Part shown: positions 55,321 to 63,182 of the stretch, piece by piece
Position numbering within the stretch: the stretch's first letter is position 1
How the letters are laid out: each line of letters opens with the position of its first letter
Source: Selenomonadaceae bacterium
GTDB taxonomy: Bacteria > Bacillota > Negativicutes > Selenomonadales > Selenomonadaceae
Length of the DNA stretch: 64,000 nt
NCBI GenBank assembly: GCA_017470715.1
Contig: JAFUYE010000094.1
Span: 1 to 64,000, forward strand
Reading direction: 5' to 3'
Notes under the pieces: model-generated
The model's database searches: none
What the model saw: the letters and a program-made list of their open reading frames with translations, nothing else
What the model was told of the DNA's origin: nothing
Translations under genes and position numbers: made by a program

Positions 55321-55637
55321 GGCGTACCATCGTCGATTTCTTTCAGCCGCAAAAGACATTTGGCGACACTGCCGTTTTCAATGCATCGTTTCAAAAAGCC
55401 TTCATGGAATCTTTCACGGCGAACAATGCCGACAATCATTGCCGCGACAATTTTCCCGTCGAACGACGAAACGTCCGCTTTGGGCGAAGTGATATTGTTA
55501 TCGCGAAGAATAATTTTGTATTGTTTCAATTCAAGTTCGGGGTGTGCGTCAACGAATTCATGAACCGCGTAAAAAAATTCGCTCGCGATTGTCGCGTCGG
55601 TCGCTTGCGGAATGAATTTTGTCAATGCTTCGTACAT
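55317..55637 (-). CDS. DUF6508-like protein
   Basis: A 106-residue protein whose second half, KADVSSFDGKIVAAMIVGIV, RRERFHEGFLKRCIENGSVA and then LLRLKEID, resembles DUF6508 proteins from memory. The function is unknown. AGAGGT precedes the ATG, which lies three bases after the proA stop. It may form a small accessory set with the next two genes. Confidence 0.65.
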   Translation of the reverse strand: MYEALTKFIPQATDATIASEFFYAVHEFVDAHPELELKQYKIILRDNNITSPKADVSSFDGKIVAAMIVGIVRRERFHEGFLKRCIENGSVAKCLLRLKEIDDGTP

Positions 55638-55640
55638 GAT

Positions 55641-56903
55641 TTAACCTCTTACTTGTCCGTCACCGTCGACGAAATATTTCATTGTTGTCAAAGCTTCCAA
55701 ACCCATCGGACCGCGTGCGTGAAGTTTTTGCGTGCTGATACCGATTTCCGCGCCGAATCCGAATTCAAAGCCGTCAGTAAATCTTGTGGAGGCGTTGACG
55801 TAAACGGTTGCCGCGTCGACGAGAGCTTTAAATTTCGCCGCAGAATTTTCGTCGCGGGTGATGATTGATTCCGAATGTTGCGTGCCGTAAGTGTTGATAT
55901 GCTCAATCGCCGCGTCCACGTCGTCGACAATCTTCACGGACAAAATCAAATCGTTGTATTCGGTCGCCCAATCTTCGTCGGTCGCCGCGTTCATTTCGGG
56001 GAAAATTTTTCTGCAAGCTTCGTCGCCGCGCAGTTCAACTTTCGCGTCAATCATTGCACGGGCAACTTTCGGCAAAAATTCTTCGGCAATGTCGCGGTGA
56101 ATCAAAAGCGTTTCCATTGCGTTGCAGACACTGGGACGTTGAGTTTTCGCGTTCATGCAAACTTTTAACGCCATATCCAAATCGGCGGAGGCGTCAACGA
56201 ACGTGTGACAAATTCCCGTGCCGGTTTCAATGACGGGAACCGTGCTGTGTTCAACGACGCGTGCAATCAAACCTGCGCCGCCGCGAGGAATAATCACGTC
56301 AACCAACTTGCGAAGTCTGCACATGACGACAACGGCATCGCGGTCATGGATTGAAATAAATTCGACAAATTTTTCCGGAACGCCCTGAGCAACTGCCGCG
56401 TCGCGCATAATTTCGACGATTGTTTTATTCGTGCGAACAACTTCCGAGCCGCCGCGAAGTAAACACGCGTTGCCGGATTTCAAACACAGCGCGATTGCAT
56501 CCGCCGTGACGTTCGGGCGGGATTCGTAAACAATGCCGACGACGCCGAAAGGAACTCTCATGCGGCGAATTTTTAAACCGTTCGGGCGGGTAATTTCAAA
56601 GTCAACCTTTTCGAGCGGGTCGGGAAGTTTGACGACTTGGCGAATGCCTTCAGCCATTGCGGAAATTCTCTGCGGCGTCAAAATCATGCGATCAATCATG
56701 TTCGGGCGAACTTTTTGCGATTCGCGTGCCGATGCAACTTCTTTGGCGTTGACTTCCAAAATTTCCGGTTGACGTTCTTCCAAAGCATTAGCCATAGCCA
56801 AAAGTGCCGCATCGCGTTCTTCGCCCGACAACAATGCCACTTTCCGTGATGCCTCTTTGGCGCGCCGTGCCTGTTTTGTTACGTGTTCTTTCATGAACAA
56901 CAT
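55641..56903 (-). CDS. proA: Glutamate-5-semialdehyde dehydrogenase
   Basis: ProA reduces glutamyl-5-phosphate, the second step of proline synthesis. The 420 residues carry PFGVVGIVYESRPNVTADA, IIPRGGAGLI, ETGTGICHTFVD with the catalytic Cys, and FGFGAEIGISTQKLHARGPMG. ATG at 56903 follows GGGAGTG. proB lies upstream on the same strand but is separated by an NlpC/P60 gene, a MATE remnant and an IS relic. Confidence 0.96.
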   Translation of the reverse strand: MLFMKEHVTKQARRAKEASRKVALLSGEERDAALLAMANALEERQPEILEVNAKEVASARESQKVRPNMIDRMILTPQRISAMAEGIRQVVKLPDPLEKVDFEITRPNGLKIRRMRVPFGVVGIVYESRPNVTADAIALCLKSGNACLLRGGSEVVRTNKTIVEIMRDAAVAQGVPEKFVEFISIHDRDAVVVMCRLRKLVDVIIPRGGAGLIARVVEHSTVPVIETGTGICHTFVDASADLDMALKVCMNAKTQRPSVCNAMETLLIHRDIAEEFLPKVARAMIDAKVELRGDEACRKIFPEMNAATDEDWATEYNDLILSVKIVDDVDAAIEHINTYGTQHSESIITRDENSAAKFKALVDAATVYVNASTRFTDGFEFGFGAEIGISTQKLHARGPMGLEALTTMKYFVDGDGQVRG

Positions 56904-56929
56904 AAAAATCACTCCCTTGCTAAAATTTT

Positions 56930-57815
56930 TTGACAAATTCTCATGCCTAAATGCAGGGGATTCTGCTATCATCAACACTTGCTTAAAAATTTAAGTCTTA
57001 CGGTGTCTCCTGCAAGGGTCGTTGCCCCACCCCTGCTTGCAATATGTTTATTGCGGCGTTTCGGTCTCGGTCGTGTTCCGCGCCGCAGTTCGGACATATC
57101 CATTGGCGTATTTCAAATCCTTGACTTGCGGATTCTTTTCACCGCAACACCGGCATATCTGACTTGACGCGAAATATTTACCGACTCCGATAATCAGCGT
57201 GTTAAATTTTGACGCCTCGTACTTCAAAATATTTACGAAACTGCCGAAGCCCAAATCAGAAATCTTCCTGCCGTAAAGTCGTTGCATCTCCTTCAAGTTC
57301 AAATTCTCAATGCAAATCGTGTCGTACTCAAGGCAAAGTCTTCGGGCAAGTTTGATGTGGAAATCTTGTCGTTGATTCGCTGATTTTTTATACAGACGCG
57401 CCAATTTCAATCTCGATCGTTTCCGATTGTTTGAGCCGTTACGCTTCCGCGATAAATTTTTACAAGCTGACTTTATCGCAACTGAATTTTTAGCAAAAAA
57501 CAGCGGGCTTGTCACGTCTCTGCCGTTCGACGCCGTCAAAAATTTCTTTAATCCGAAGTCGAAACCGACGATTTCATCTGTTCGCGTCTCGACCTCAAAG
57601 TTTTTGGCATCCGTCACGAAGTAAACATAAATGTCGCCCAAACTGTCGCGCTTGACAGTCACCGTCTTGATCTTACCGCTTATTCGCCGCGACTGAAAAT
57701 ATTTGTAGCTGTTTGGCGTTGTGTTCCGACTTATAGAGCTTGAAACAAAATGTCTTCATTGCACTCACCTCGCAGTTATATCCCCATAGCTAAAGCCGGG
57801 AGTTTTACGGCGCAT
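56930..57815 (-). mobile_element. IS200/IS605-type element relic (tnpB only)
   Basis: The 886-bp relic has the left end following TTATCAA (minus strand) and the right end closing with TCAA, as in the mini copy at 18160-18406. The right-end segment with AAATTTAAGTCTTACGGTGT and ATGCAGGGGATTC could also be the 3' part of an omega RNA. No tnpA is present. The element sits between the MATE remnant and proA. Confidence 0.8.
56998..57759 (-). pseudogene. tnpB: TnpB (RuvC-type, IS605) degraded gene
   Basis: The ATG at 57759 starts KTFCFKLYKSEHNAKQLQ, a TnpB-like N-terminus, but the frame stops after about 28 codons; roughly 100 codons of the normal gene are lost before GKIKTVTVKRDSLGDIYVYF. The RuvC parts GFDFGLKKFLTASNG, CIENLNLKEM and the first zinc-ribbon Cys pair (CRCCGEKN) follow. 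A one-base shift then moves the second Cys pair (QWICPNCGAEHDRDRNAAINI) to another frame, ending at 56998. The normal length is 370-400 residues. It is inactive. Confidence 0.88.
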
Positions 57816-57931
57816 TTGATAAGTACGCCGTCGATTAAATTTCAAATCGTTGCCGACAATGTCGATACCACAAAAACGACAAAAGTGTCTTTGAACAGGC
57901 GGGCGATTAGCTTATCTTCGTTGGCTTGCAT
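57816..57931 (-). pseudogene. MATE-type transporter, N-terminal remnant
   Basis: From ATG 57931, four bases after the NlpC gene, a frame reads LIARLFKDTFVVFVVSTLSATI, stop, NLIDGVLI. This resembles the start of MATE-family exporters, with a TGA where a Gly codon (GGA) would be expected. It is cut by the IS element after TTATCAA, and no later part of the gene is found. The match is short, so the family call is tentative. Confidence 0.5.
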
Positions 57932-57932
57932 G

Positions 57933-59246
57933 TCACAAACTTCCCACGCTCGTCAAGTTGTCAATCATTTCGGCTTTGTTGGAATTGGTGAAGTGCAAAT
58001 CGCTGACGATAACTTTGCGGACATAATGCTTGGCGGTTTGGTCGCCGAATGTGTAGTAACTGCTCAGCGCGTGAATAACAAGCGGCTCACCTTTGTCGTC
58101 GTTGCCCAGATAAATCATCACGTGCGTCGGCGAAAACAACAGCGAACCGGGTTTGGATTTTTTGATAATCGCAAGACGTTGTTCGCGATTCATGCCGTCA
58201 AGCGAAACGGAGCGCGGCATTGCTTTTGCTTGTTGGTCAGCGTCGCGGGGAAGTTCAATTCCGACACTGCGATAAACATCTTGCACGAAAGCCGAACAAT
58301 CCACGCCGTCTTCAAGTCCGCCCCAGCCGTAACTTTCGCCCAAAAATCTGAACGCTTGCCGAATCAAATTGTTGTCACTGCACGGGAGCGCACCTTTGAC
58401 TGTGCCGTTGTCTTTCGGAACGTTCAAGCCCTGTTCGATAATCGTGCCGTTCGCGTCGACGTTCGGAATTGAAATTGCCCAACTGCCGTCCTTTTGCACG
58501 TCGGCTGCACGCAACAAAACTTTACCGCCCATCTGGAACAGTGACGCGCCTTGAGGAATTGTTTTGCGGCTTGCGATGACGGTCAAATAATTTTGCGGCG
58601 AAACATATTTTAACCACGTCGCTCTGTCGGTGAAAGCAAGCGTCGAAATATCCAACCAGCCCGCGTAAGTTTTCGACTCGACGAAGACAAATTTTTTATC
58701 TTTGCTTTCCGTCAAAACCGCAACGGGCTCACCGGGGTCAAGCGCGGTCGCTTGTAGTTCGTCGTAATGCGTATCGGTTTTGCTCTCGAACCAACCTTCG
58801 GCTTCGGGCAAGTAACGCAAATTTGCGCGGCGAATCGTCAACGCGTAACGAACAGTGCAACTTTCGGGCAACGCGTCAAGGTTGCAATTCGTCTTCGCGT
58901 GCGTGAAACTGAATTCCGTCAAGCCCGCGCCGTTCTTGAACAGTTTGGGAATTTCCGTGCCTTGAAATTTTCCGCGTGTCATTGCCGCGTTGATTTTGCC
59001 GTTGAGATTTTGCGAAGAAATTTTTTCGGGATATTTGGCAAGGTCGACGATTGACGGAGATTTTTGACGAATTTGCAGGTTAAGCATTTCCAAATCGTTC
59101 GCTGAAATTTTTGTTTCGCCCGCAGAATTTTTGCTCGTCCAATAATCGGCGGTGGCGCGGTTGTCCTGAATTGAAATTCCCGCCGCATGAACATTTGAAA
59201 CCAGCATAAGCAACACTCCAATCAAGATGAAAAATTTTCTGTTCAT
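57933..59246 (-). CDS. Secreted SH3 / NlpC-P60 cell-wall endopeptidase
   Basis: A 437-residue protein with a signal peptide (FFILIGVLLMLVSNVHA). The N-terminal and middle parts are SH3-like (RANLRYLPEAEGWFESKTD and the later AGWLDISTLAF). The C-terminal NlpC/P60 domain has its catalytic Cys in YGWGGLEDGVDCSAFVQDVY and His in PTHVMIYLG. It resembles the YkfC/dipeptidyl-peptidase VI type with an N-terminal SH3 array that cuts stem peptides. ATG at 59246 follows GAGGAGGG. It lies 11 bases after proB, between proB and proA. Confidence 0.9.
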   Translation of the reverse strand: MNRKFFILIGVLLMLVSNVHAAGISIQDNRATADYWTSKNSAGETKISANDLEMLNLQIRQKSPSIVDLAKYPEKISSQNLNGKINAAMTRGKFQGTEIPKLFKNGAGLTEFSFTHAKTNCNLDALPESCTVRYALTIRRANLRYLPEAEGWFESKTDTHYDELQATALDPGEPVAVLTESKDKKFVFVESKTYAGWLDISTLAFTDRATWLKYVSPQNYLTVIASRKTIPQGASLFQMGGKVLLRAADVQKDGSWAISIPNVDANGTIIEQGLNVPKDNGTVKGALPCSDNNLIRQAFRFLGESYGWGGLEDGVDCSAFVQDVYRSVGIELPRDADQQAKAMPRSVSLDGMNREQRLAIIKKSKPGSLLFSPTHVMIYLGNDDKGEPLVIHALSSYYTFGDQTAKHYVRKVIVSDLHFTNSNKAEMIDNLTSVGSL

Positions 59247-59257
59247 GCAAGCCCTCC

Positions 59258-60061
59258 TCAAATTTTTGCAGGAAAAATTGTACCGATTGATTCGCCGTTC
59301 AAAACTTGTCGCAAGTTGCCGACAGTCGAACCGTTTACGATTAACATTGTCACGCCGTTTGAAGTTGCAAGTTTCGCCGCCTGAATTTTGGTGAACATGC
59401 CGCCCGTGCCGAGTTTAGTGCCGACGCCGCCCGCCATTTTTTCGACAGCCGAAGTTATTTCGGGCACTTCGTCAATCAGCCGCGCAGTTTTGTCGACTTT
59501 CGGGTTGCCGTCAAAAAGTCCGTCAATGTCCGACAAAATAATCAGAACTTCCGCGTCGACGAGAGTCGCGACGATTGCCGACAAATTATCGTTGTCGCCG
59601 ATTCGGATTTCGTCGACGGTGACCGCGTCGTTTTCGTTGATGACGGGTATCACGCCCATATTGAGCACGGTCGACATTGCGTTATGAAAATTTTCGCGTG
59701 CGTGAGTATCGGAAGCATTTTCTTTCGTCAGCAGGAATTGTGCCATTGTCTGCCCGTATTCGGCGAAAAATTTTTCGTAGATGTGCATTAACACGCCTTG
59801 CCCGATTGCCGCCAGTGCTTGATTTTCGGGAATTGTTTCAGGTTTATTTTTGATGCCGAGTTTGTCCATACCCGCCGCGATTGCTCCCGAAGATACGAAA
59901 ATTATTTCGCGACCCGCGTTGTGCAAGTCAGCCAGTTCGCGAATCAATTGTTCGATTCGATACAAATTCAGTTTGCCGGTCGCCGCGTGTGCCAACGTGC
60001 TTGTCCCGACTTTGACGACGATTCGTCGTGCCGTCCGTAAATTTTCTCTTGCCGCGCTCAA
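59258..60061 (-). CDS. proB: Glutamate 5-kinase (short form without PUA domain)
   Basis: ProB phosphorylates glutamate as the first step in proline synthesis. It has RRIVVKVGTSTLAH, FVSSGAIAAGMDKLG, VIPVINENDAVTVDEI, RIGDNDNLSAIVA, LLSDIDGLF-type (ILSDIDGLFDGNP) and GTGGMFTKIQAA. At about 267 residues it lacks the C-terminal PUA domain of the E. coli enzyme. TTG 60061 is preferred: AGGAG precedes it by eight bases, and the alternative ATG at 60082 lies inside the promoter's -10 box. Confidence 0.94.
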   Translation of the reverse strand: MSAARENLRTARRIVVKVGTSTLAHAATGKLNLYRIEQLIRELADLHNAGREIIFVSSGAIAAGMDKLGIKNKPETIPENQALAAIGQGVLMHIYEKFFAEYGQTMAQFLLTKENASDTHARENFHNAMSTVLNMGVIPVINENDAVTVDEIRIGDNDNLSAIVATLVDAEVLIILSDIDGLFDGNPKVDKTARLIDEVPEITSAVEKMAGGVGTKLGTGGMFTKIQAAKLATSNGVTMLIVNGSTVGNLRQVLNGESIGTIFPAKI

Positions 60062-60080
60062 TGTCATCACTCCTGTTTTC

Positions 60081-60109
60081 ATTATAAATTCATTTCATGT
60101 TTTGCGCAA
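60081..60109 (-). promoter_or_regulatory. Promoter of the proB transcript
   Basis: On the minus strand TTGCGC, 17 bases and TATAAT. The -10 box ends only 20 bases before the chosen start, so the leader is very short and the ribosome site lies at its 5' end. Confidence 0.65.
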
Positions 60110-60159
60110 GTTAATTCTAGCTGAAACGTACAGTTGTTTACAAGTCAAAAAAATCGCCT

Positions 60160-60245
60160 GCACCGTGACGCAATTACAAATCGGCGCGTTCATAAATTTT
60201 GAGTTTACAGACGTTATTTTTCTTTACTTGCCAAAAGACCTGCTT
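60160..60245 (-). repeat. Possible relic of the three-hairpin repeat (tail side)
   Basis: Read on the minus strand, GGCAAGTAAAGAAAAATAAC is followed by a GTAAACTCAAAATTTATG motif and then GAACGCGCCGA. This resembles the right arm of hairpin 3 and the tail of the complete copies. The left arm and hairpins 1 and 2 are gone. The gap 60110-60310 holds nothing else that I recognise. Confidence 0.4.
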
Positions 60246-60311
60246 TAAAAGTAGGGGAACAGTCAGGTTAGCAGCCTTGTCGCCGAACCTTTATCATTAC
60301 GAATTACGTAT

Positions 60312-60350
60312 AAAAAAATCCCCGTTCGTGTGAGCGGGGGATAAATTTTT
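60312..60350. terminator. Terminator of the 150-residue gene
   Basis: ATCCCCG and GCGGGGGAT form the stem; an A7 run on one side and T7 on the other allow use in either direction. Confidence 0.8.
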
Positions 60351-60360
60351 TTGCCGAAAA

Positions 60361-60813
60361 TTATTTACGTTTGGATTCGTTAAAAGTTTTGCGGACTTGC
60401 TCGCGTTGTTCGTCGTTCTCTGCGTATTTTTCAATCGTGTCGGCGGCACTTTCAAGCGCAAGATTTTCAGCCTGCTTGAATTCTTTCAGTGCAAGTTTAA
60501 TCTCGAAACGAAAATCGCCGTTCAGTGAAGAATTTCTTTCCGCTGCCTCAAGAAATGCAATTCGGTCGTCTTCCATCTTTTGGAGCAACGAATCATTTTT
60601 GTCGCTGTCGGTATTGTCTTCGTAAGCCTGCGCGGATTTTTTGTATTGCTTAAGCAATTTTTTATCGTCGTCGGTGAGCGCGTCGCCGAAATCTTTTTCG
60701 ACGCGAACAACCAGCGCATCCAGTTTTTCGCCCGCCTTGTAAGACTCAATGCCGCCGTGGACAATGTCTTTTACAACTTTGAACGTGTCGGCAATCTCAT
60801 CAAAAAATCCCAT
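60361..60813 (-). CDS. Unknown 150-residue helical protein
   Basis: The protein is highly charged and predicted to be mostly helical (for example DDDKKLLKQYKKSAQAYEDN), with no signal peptide or membrane helix. The opening MGFFDEIADTFKVVKDI could be amphipathic. GGAGG lies eight bases before the ATG. I recognise no family. It stands alone with its own terminator. Confidence 0.7.
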   Translation of the reverse strand: MGFFDEIADTFKVVKDIVHGGIESYKAGEKLDALVVRVEKDFGDALTDDDKKLLKQYKKSAQAYEDNTDSDKNDSLLQKMEDDRIAFLEAAERNSSLNGDFRFEIKLALKEFKQAENLALESAADTIEKYAENDEQREQVRKTFNESKRK

Positions 60814-61076
60814 ATGTCAAACCTCCTTCGTGTTGCCTGTAAAATAAATTATTCGGACATTATGCGAAAAATTCCTGCCGAATATCGCACAAAAAATTTT
60901 TCCGTAATGGCGCGTCCAAAATTCTTACGGCGTTGAAATGTAATTTCGGTCATCGGTTATGTTGAGAAAAATCAATTCGACGCGATTAATTTTCGGGAAC
61001 GTTATTTGATTCATGAAGTGCATAAATGTCAATCGGTTGCCGAGCTGATAAAATTTTTTCAGATGACAAAATTTGC

Positions 61077-61104
61077 TTGACATAAACAAACTGCGTCGTA
61101 TAAT
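61077..61104 (+). promoter_or_regulatory. Promoter of the small Cys protein gene
   Basis: A consensus TTGACA, 16 bases and TATAAT, 50 bases before the start. The 240 bases to its left (60814-61060) show no clear gene. Confidence 0.8.
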
Positions 61105-61153
61105 TTTGCCACTAATCGAGGCGAAAAAAATTTTTTTGAGGAGGTCGGTGATT

Positions 61154-61348
61154 TTGCAAGACATTGACCAAGATTTTTTTGACTTCAGTAATATCGACAA
61201 CTTCAGACCCCCCGAAGAAGAATTTCCCGACATCTGTTGCCGCGAATGCAAATACAGTTCATGGAACGTGCAAAGAAATGCGTTTCAATGTGCGCGTTAC
61301 AGATTTTTGGTTCGTGGCGAAGATTCTTGCGACGAAGCGGAAACTTGA
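61154..61348 (+). CDS. Small acidic Cys-containing protein
   Basis: TTG at 61154 follows GAGGAGG at nine bases. The 64 residues hold five cysteines, with CCRECKYSSW and, later, QCARYRF, which could form a small metal-binding knuckle; the N-terminal half is very acidic. No family is recognised. The strong promoter and ribosome site argue that it is real. Confidence 0.65.
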   Translation: MQDIDQDFFDFSNIDNFRPPEEEFPDICCRECKYSSWNVQRNAFQCARYRFLVRGEDSCDEAET

Positions 61349-61414
61349 CGTGAAGTCTTTAAAAAAATTTCCCGCGTGATATAATGTCGCAAATGTTTGA
61401 AGGGAGTTTTTAAC

Positions 61415-62134
61415 TTGAAGCTTTGCAAAATTTTTTCGATTGCATTGCTGGCGGCGATTTTAATAGTCACGCCCGTTTCCGCGCAAAAATCTCAGTCGCC
61501 CGATGATTCGTCGGGGTTCGTCGTGCTGTCGGAAGTTGTGCCCGACATTATCCAAGAGATTCGCTATTTCTCGACGTATAATTTCGTCGGTGACAGGATT
61601 GATGGTTATCTGCAACCGTGCGCGCTGATGACCCGCGAAGCTGCCGAAGCGTTGAAGGCAGTTTCCGATGACGTGATGCAATACGGTTATCGGCTCAAAA
61701 TTTACGACGCCTACCGTCCGCAAATGGCGGTTGACAATTTCGTTCGTTGGGCTGAGGATATCGGCGATACCCGCATGAAAAATTATTTTTATCCGAAAGT
61801 CGACAAGACGCGCCTGTTCGACGAAGGATATATCGACGCAAAATCGGGGCACAGTCGCGGCTCCACGGTCGATTTGACGCTGTTCGACATGAAGACCGGC
61901 AAAGAAGTCGACATGGGCGGCACGTTCGATTGGTTCGGAATTGAATCACATCCCGATTACGTCGGCAAGCTCACCAAAGCGCAACTTCGCAACAGAAAAT
62001 TTTTGCGCGACGCGATGATTCGTCACGGTTTCAAGCCGCTTGATACCGAGTGGTGGCATTTCACGCTGAAAGACGAGCCGTATCCCGACACGTATTTCAC
62101 GTTCCCCGTGACCGATTTGAACGCGACAAAATAA
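61415..62134 (+). CDS. Exported D-alanyl-D-alanine dipeptidase (VanX/DdpX family, M15D)
   Basis: Members cleave D-Ala-D-Ala and thereby recycle or remodel cell-wall precursors; in glycopeptide-resistant bacteria VanX does this in the cytoplasm. The zinc ligands and base are visible in SGHSRGSTVDLTLFD (SxHxxGxxxD) and EWWHFTL (ExxH). The Arg of AYRPQMAVDNF is the usual transition-state residue. TTG at 61415 follows AGGGAG and gives a signal peptide (KIFSIALLAAILIVTPVSAQ), so this one acts outside the membrane. No van regulatory genes are present, and a resistance role is not implied. Confidence 0.9.
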   Translation: MKLCKIFSIALLAAILIVTPVSAQKSQSPDDSSGFVVLSEVVPDIIQEIRYFSTYNFVGDRIDGYLQPCALMTREAAEALKAVSDDVMQYGYRLKIYDAYRPQMAVDNFVRWAEDIGDTRMKNYFYPKVDKTRLFDEGYIDAKSGHSRGSTVDLTLFDMKTGKEVDMGGTFDWFGIESHPDYVGKLTKAQLRNRKFLRDAMIRHGFKPLDTEWWHFTLKDEPYPDTYFTFPVTDLNATK

Positions 62135-62160
62135 AAATTTCCAGTCGACAACAGAAATCA

Positions 62161-62197
62161 AAAATCCCCTGACACAAAGTCGGGGGATTTTTTTTTG
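62161..62197. terminator. Bidirectional terminator, dipeptidase / precursor genes
   Basis: AAAATCCCC pairs with GGGGGATTTT, followed by T-run. It lies between the dipeptidase gene and the leftward precursor genes. Confidence 0.88.
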
Positions 62198-62249
62198 ATG
62201 ATGACGTTGCACCGCCGCGAAATTTCACGACGGAAAAATTTTTTGTTCA

Positions 62250-62339
62250 TCAGAATCCGAAGGAATTGCAACCGCAAGAATGTCCAGAGCATCTTCCCAA
62301 AATTTTTTTGAACGAGAACGGCTTGACCAAGAATTTCAT
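62250..62339 (-). CDS. Cys-rich precursor peptide, copy 2 (putative RiPP)
   Basis: A 29-codon gene with its own GGAGGG site. The N-terminal part MKFLVKPFSFKK is identical to copy 1. The C-terminal part has ILGRCSGHSCGCNSFGF with three Cys and ends in the same GF-stop. The conserved N-terminus with a variable, Cys-rich C-terminus is the layout of leader and core in ribosomally made, modified peptides. The MKF-VKP start recalls the Clo7bot-type peptides linked with radical SAM enzymes; this is from memory. Confidence 0.75.
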   Translation of the reverse strand: MKFLVKPFSFKKILGRCSGHSCGCNSFGF

Positions 62340-62409
62340 AATGAATCCCTCCAAAATTTTTTATGGTAAATTGAATTTGTGGTAAGGAAATGCCGGTGGC
62401 TGTAAAGAA

Positions 62410-62499
62410 TCAGAATCCGAAGGAATCGCAACCGCAAGAATGTCCCTTGCATTTTCCAAAAACTTTTTTGAACGAGAACGGCTTGACCAAGAATTTCAT
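62410..62499 (-). CDS. Cys-rich precursor peptide, copy 1 (putative RiPP)
   Basis: A 29-codon gene behind GAGGAGGG, 23 bases after the beta-helix gene stop. It shares all of MKFLVKPFSFKK with copy 2 and has core VFGKCKGHSCGCDSFGF. GHSCGC and SFGF are the same in both. The repeat unit (about 103 bases including the ribosome site) is spaced 160 bases, so copy 1 and 2 come from a tandem duplication. Confidence 0.75.
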   Translation of the reverse strand: MKFLVKPFSFKKVFGKCKGHSCGCDSFGF

Positions 62500-62522
62500 A
62501 ATGAATCCCTCCTCAAAAATTT

Positions 62523-63182
62523 TTACGCACGAATCGTCTCGCCGACCGACGAATCGTCGGCAACTTTGCACTCGCCCGAAATGAACAATTTTTCAATCGC
62601 GCAATTTTTGCCGATAACGGCGTCACGGCACTTGATAACGTCAACCGCGCAGTTTTCCAGCTCGACCGTATCCGCGTCGATTTTTTCTATGCGGACACGC
62701 GAATGGCTAATGTCAAAATTATCATTGTCGAAAATTTTAATGTGGCGGCATGTAACTTTGTCGATTGAGCCGTCACTCGACGCGATAATAATTTCGTAAG
62801 CCGACAATGAATTTATTTGCGGTTTGCCCGACAAATTCATAACTCGTTCAATCGTTAAAGTCCCAACCTCAACTTTGCCACTGCCGGAAAAATTTTTCGC
62901 ATTGACAGTGTCGCCTGTGAACTTACCCGAAATGACAACCTCGTTGCAAGAAACATCGTCAACCGACAATTCGCCCGAAGTCTTTAAATAATCAGCCGCG
63001 ATTGAACTGCCATTGCATTTGCCAGAAACATTAATCTTGTTGCAGGAAATTTTCTTGAACGAAAGATTGCCCGAAACTTTCAACTCCTGCAAATTCTCGC
63101 TGTCAGGCAGTTCGCCAATGCCAATTATTTTATGAACTTTGCCGTTTGCGTCGGTGTATGTTCCGCTACCCCTAATTCTCAA
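62523..63182 (-). CDS. Repetitive beta-helix (bactofilin-like) protein of the RiPP-like cluster
   Basis: A 219-residue protein from TTG 63182 (GGAGG ten bases upstream, overlapping the radical SAM stop). It consists of short beta-strand repeats with the recurrent pattern SGxxxxxxxxxxxxLxxSG, for example ELKVSGNLSFKKISCNKINV and SGELSVDDVSCNEVVISGKF. Such polymer-forming beta-helices are typical of bactofilin-like folds. Several Cys lie at equal positions of the repeats. Its role is unknown; its place between the maturase and the precursors suggests that it works with them, perhaps as a scaffold. Confidence 0.7.
   Translation of the reverse strand: MRIRGSGTYTDANGKVHKIIGIGELPDSENLQELKVSGNLSFKKISCNKINVSGKCNGSSIAADYLKTSGELSVDDVSCNEVVISGKFTGDTVNAKNFSGSGKVEVGTLTIERVMNLSGKPQINSLSAYEIIIASSDGSIDKVTCRHIKIFDNDNFDISHSRVRIEKIDADTVELENCAVDVIKCRDAVIGKNCAIEKLFISGECKVADDSSVGETIRA

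Noticed and set aside
60925-61251. Minus-strand frame of 108 codons left of the small Cys gene
   Set aside because: Its start part is antisense to the small Cys gene and its promoter. The last 35 residues look slightly protein-like and could be a gene relic, but nothing supports a call.
61415-62134. VanX-like gene as part of a vancomycin-resistance operon
   Set aside because: It has a signal peptide and no vanA/H/R/S neighbours; the family also serves ordinary cell-wall turnover.
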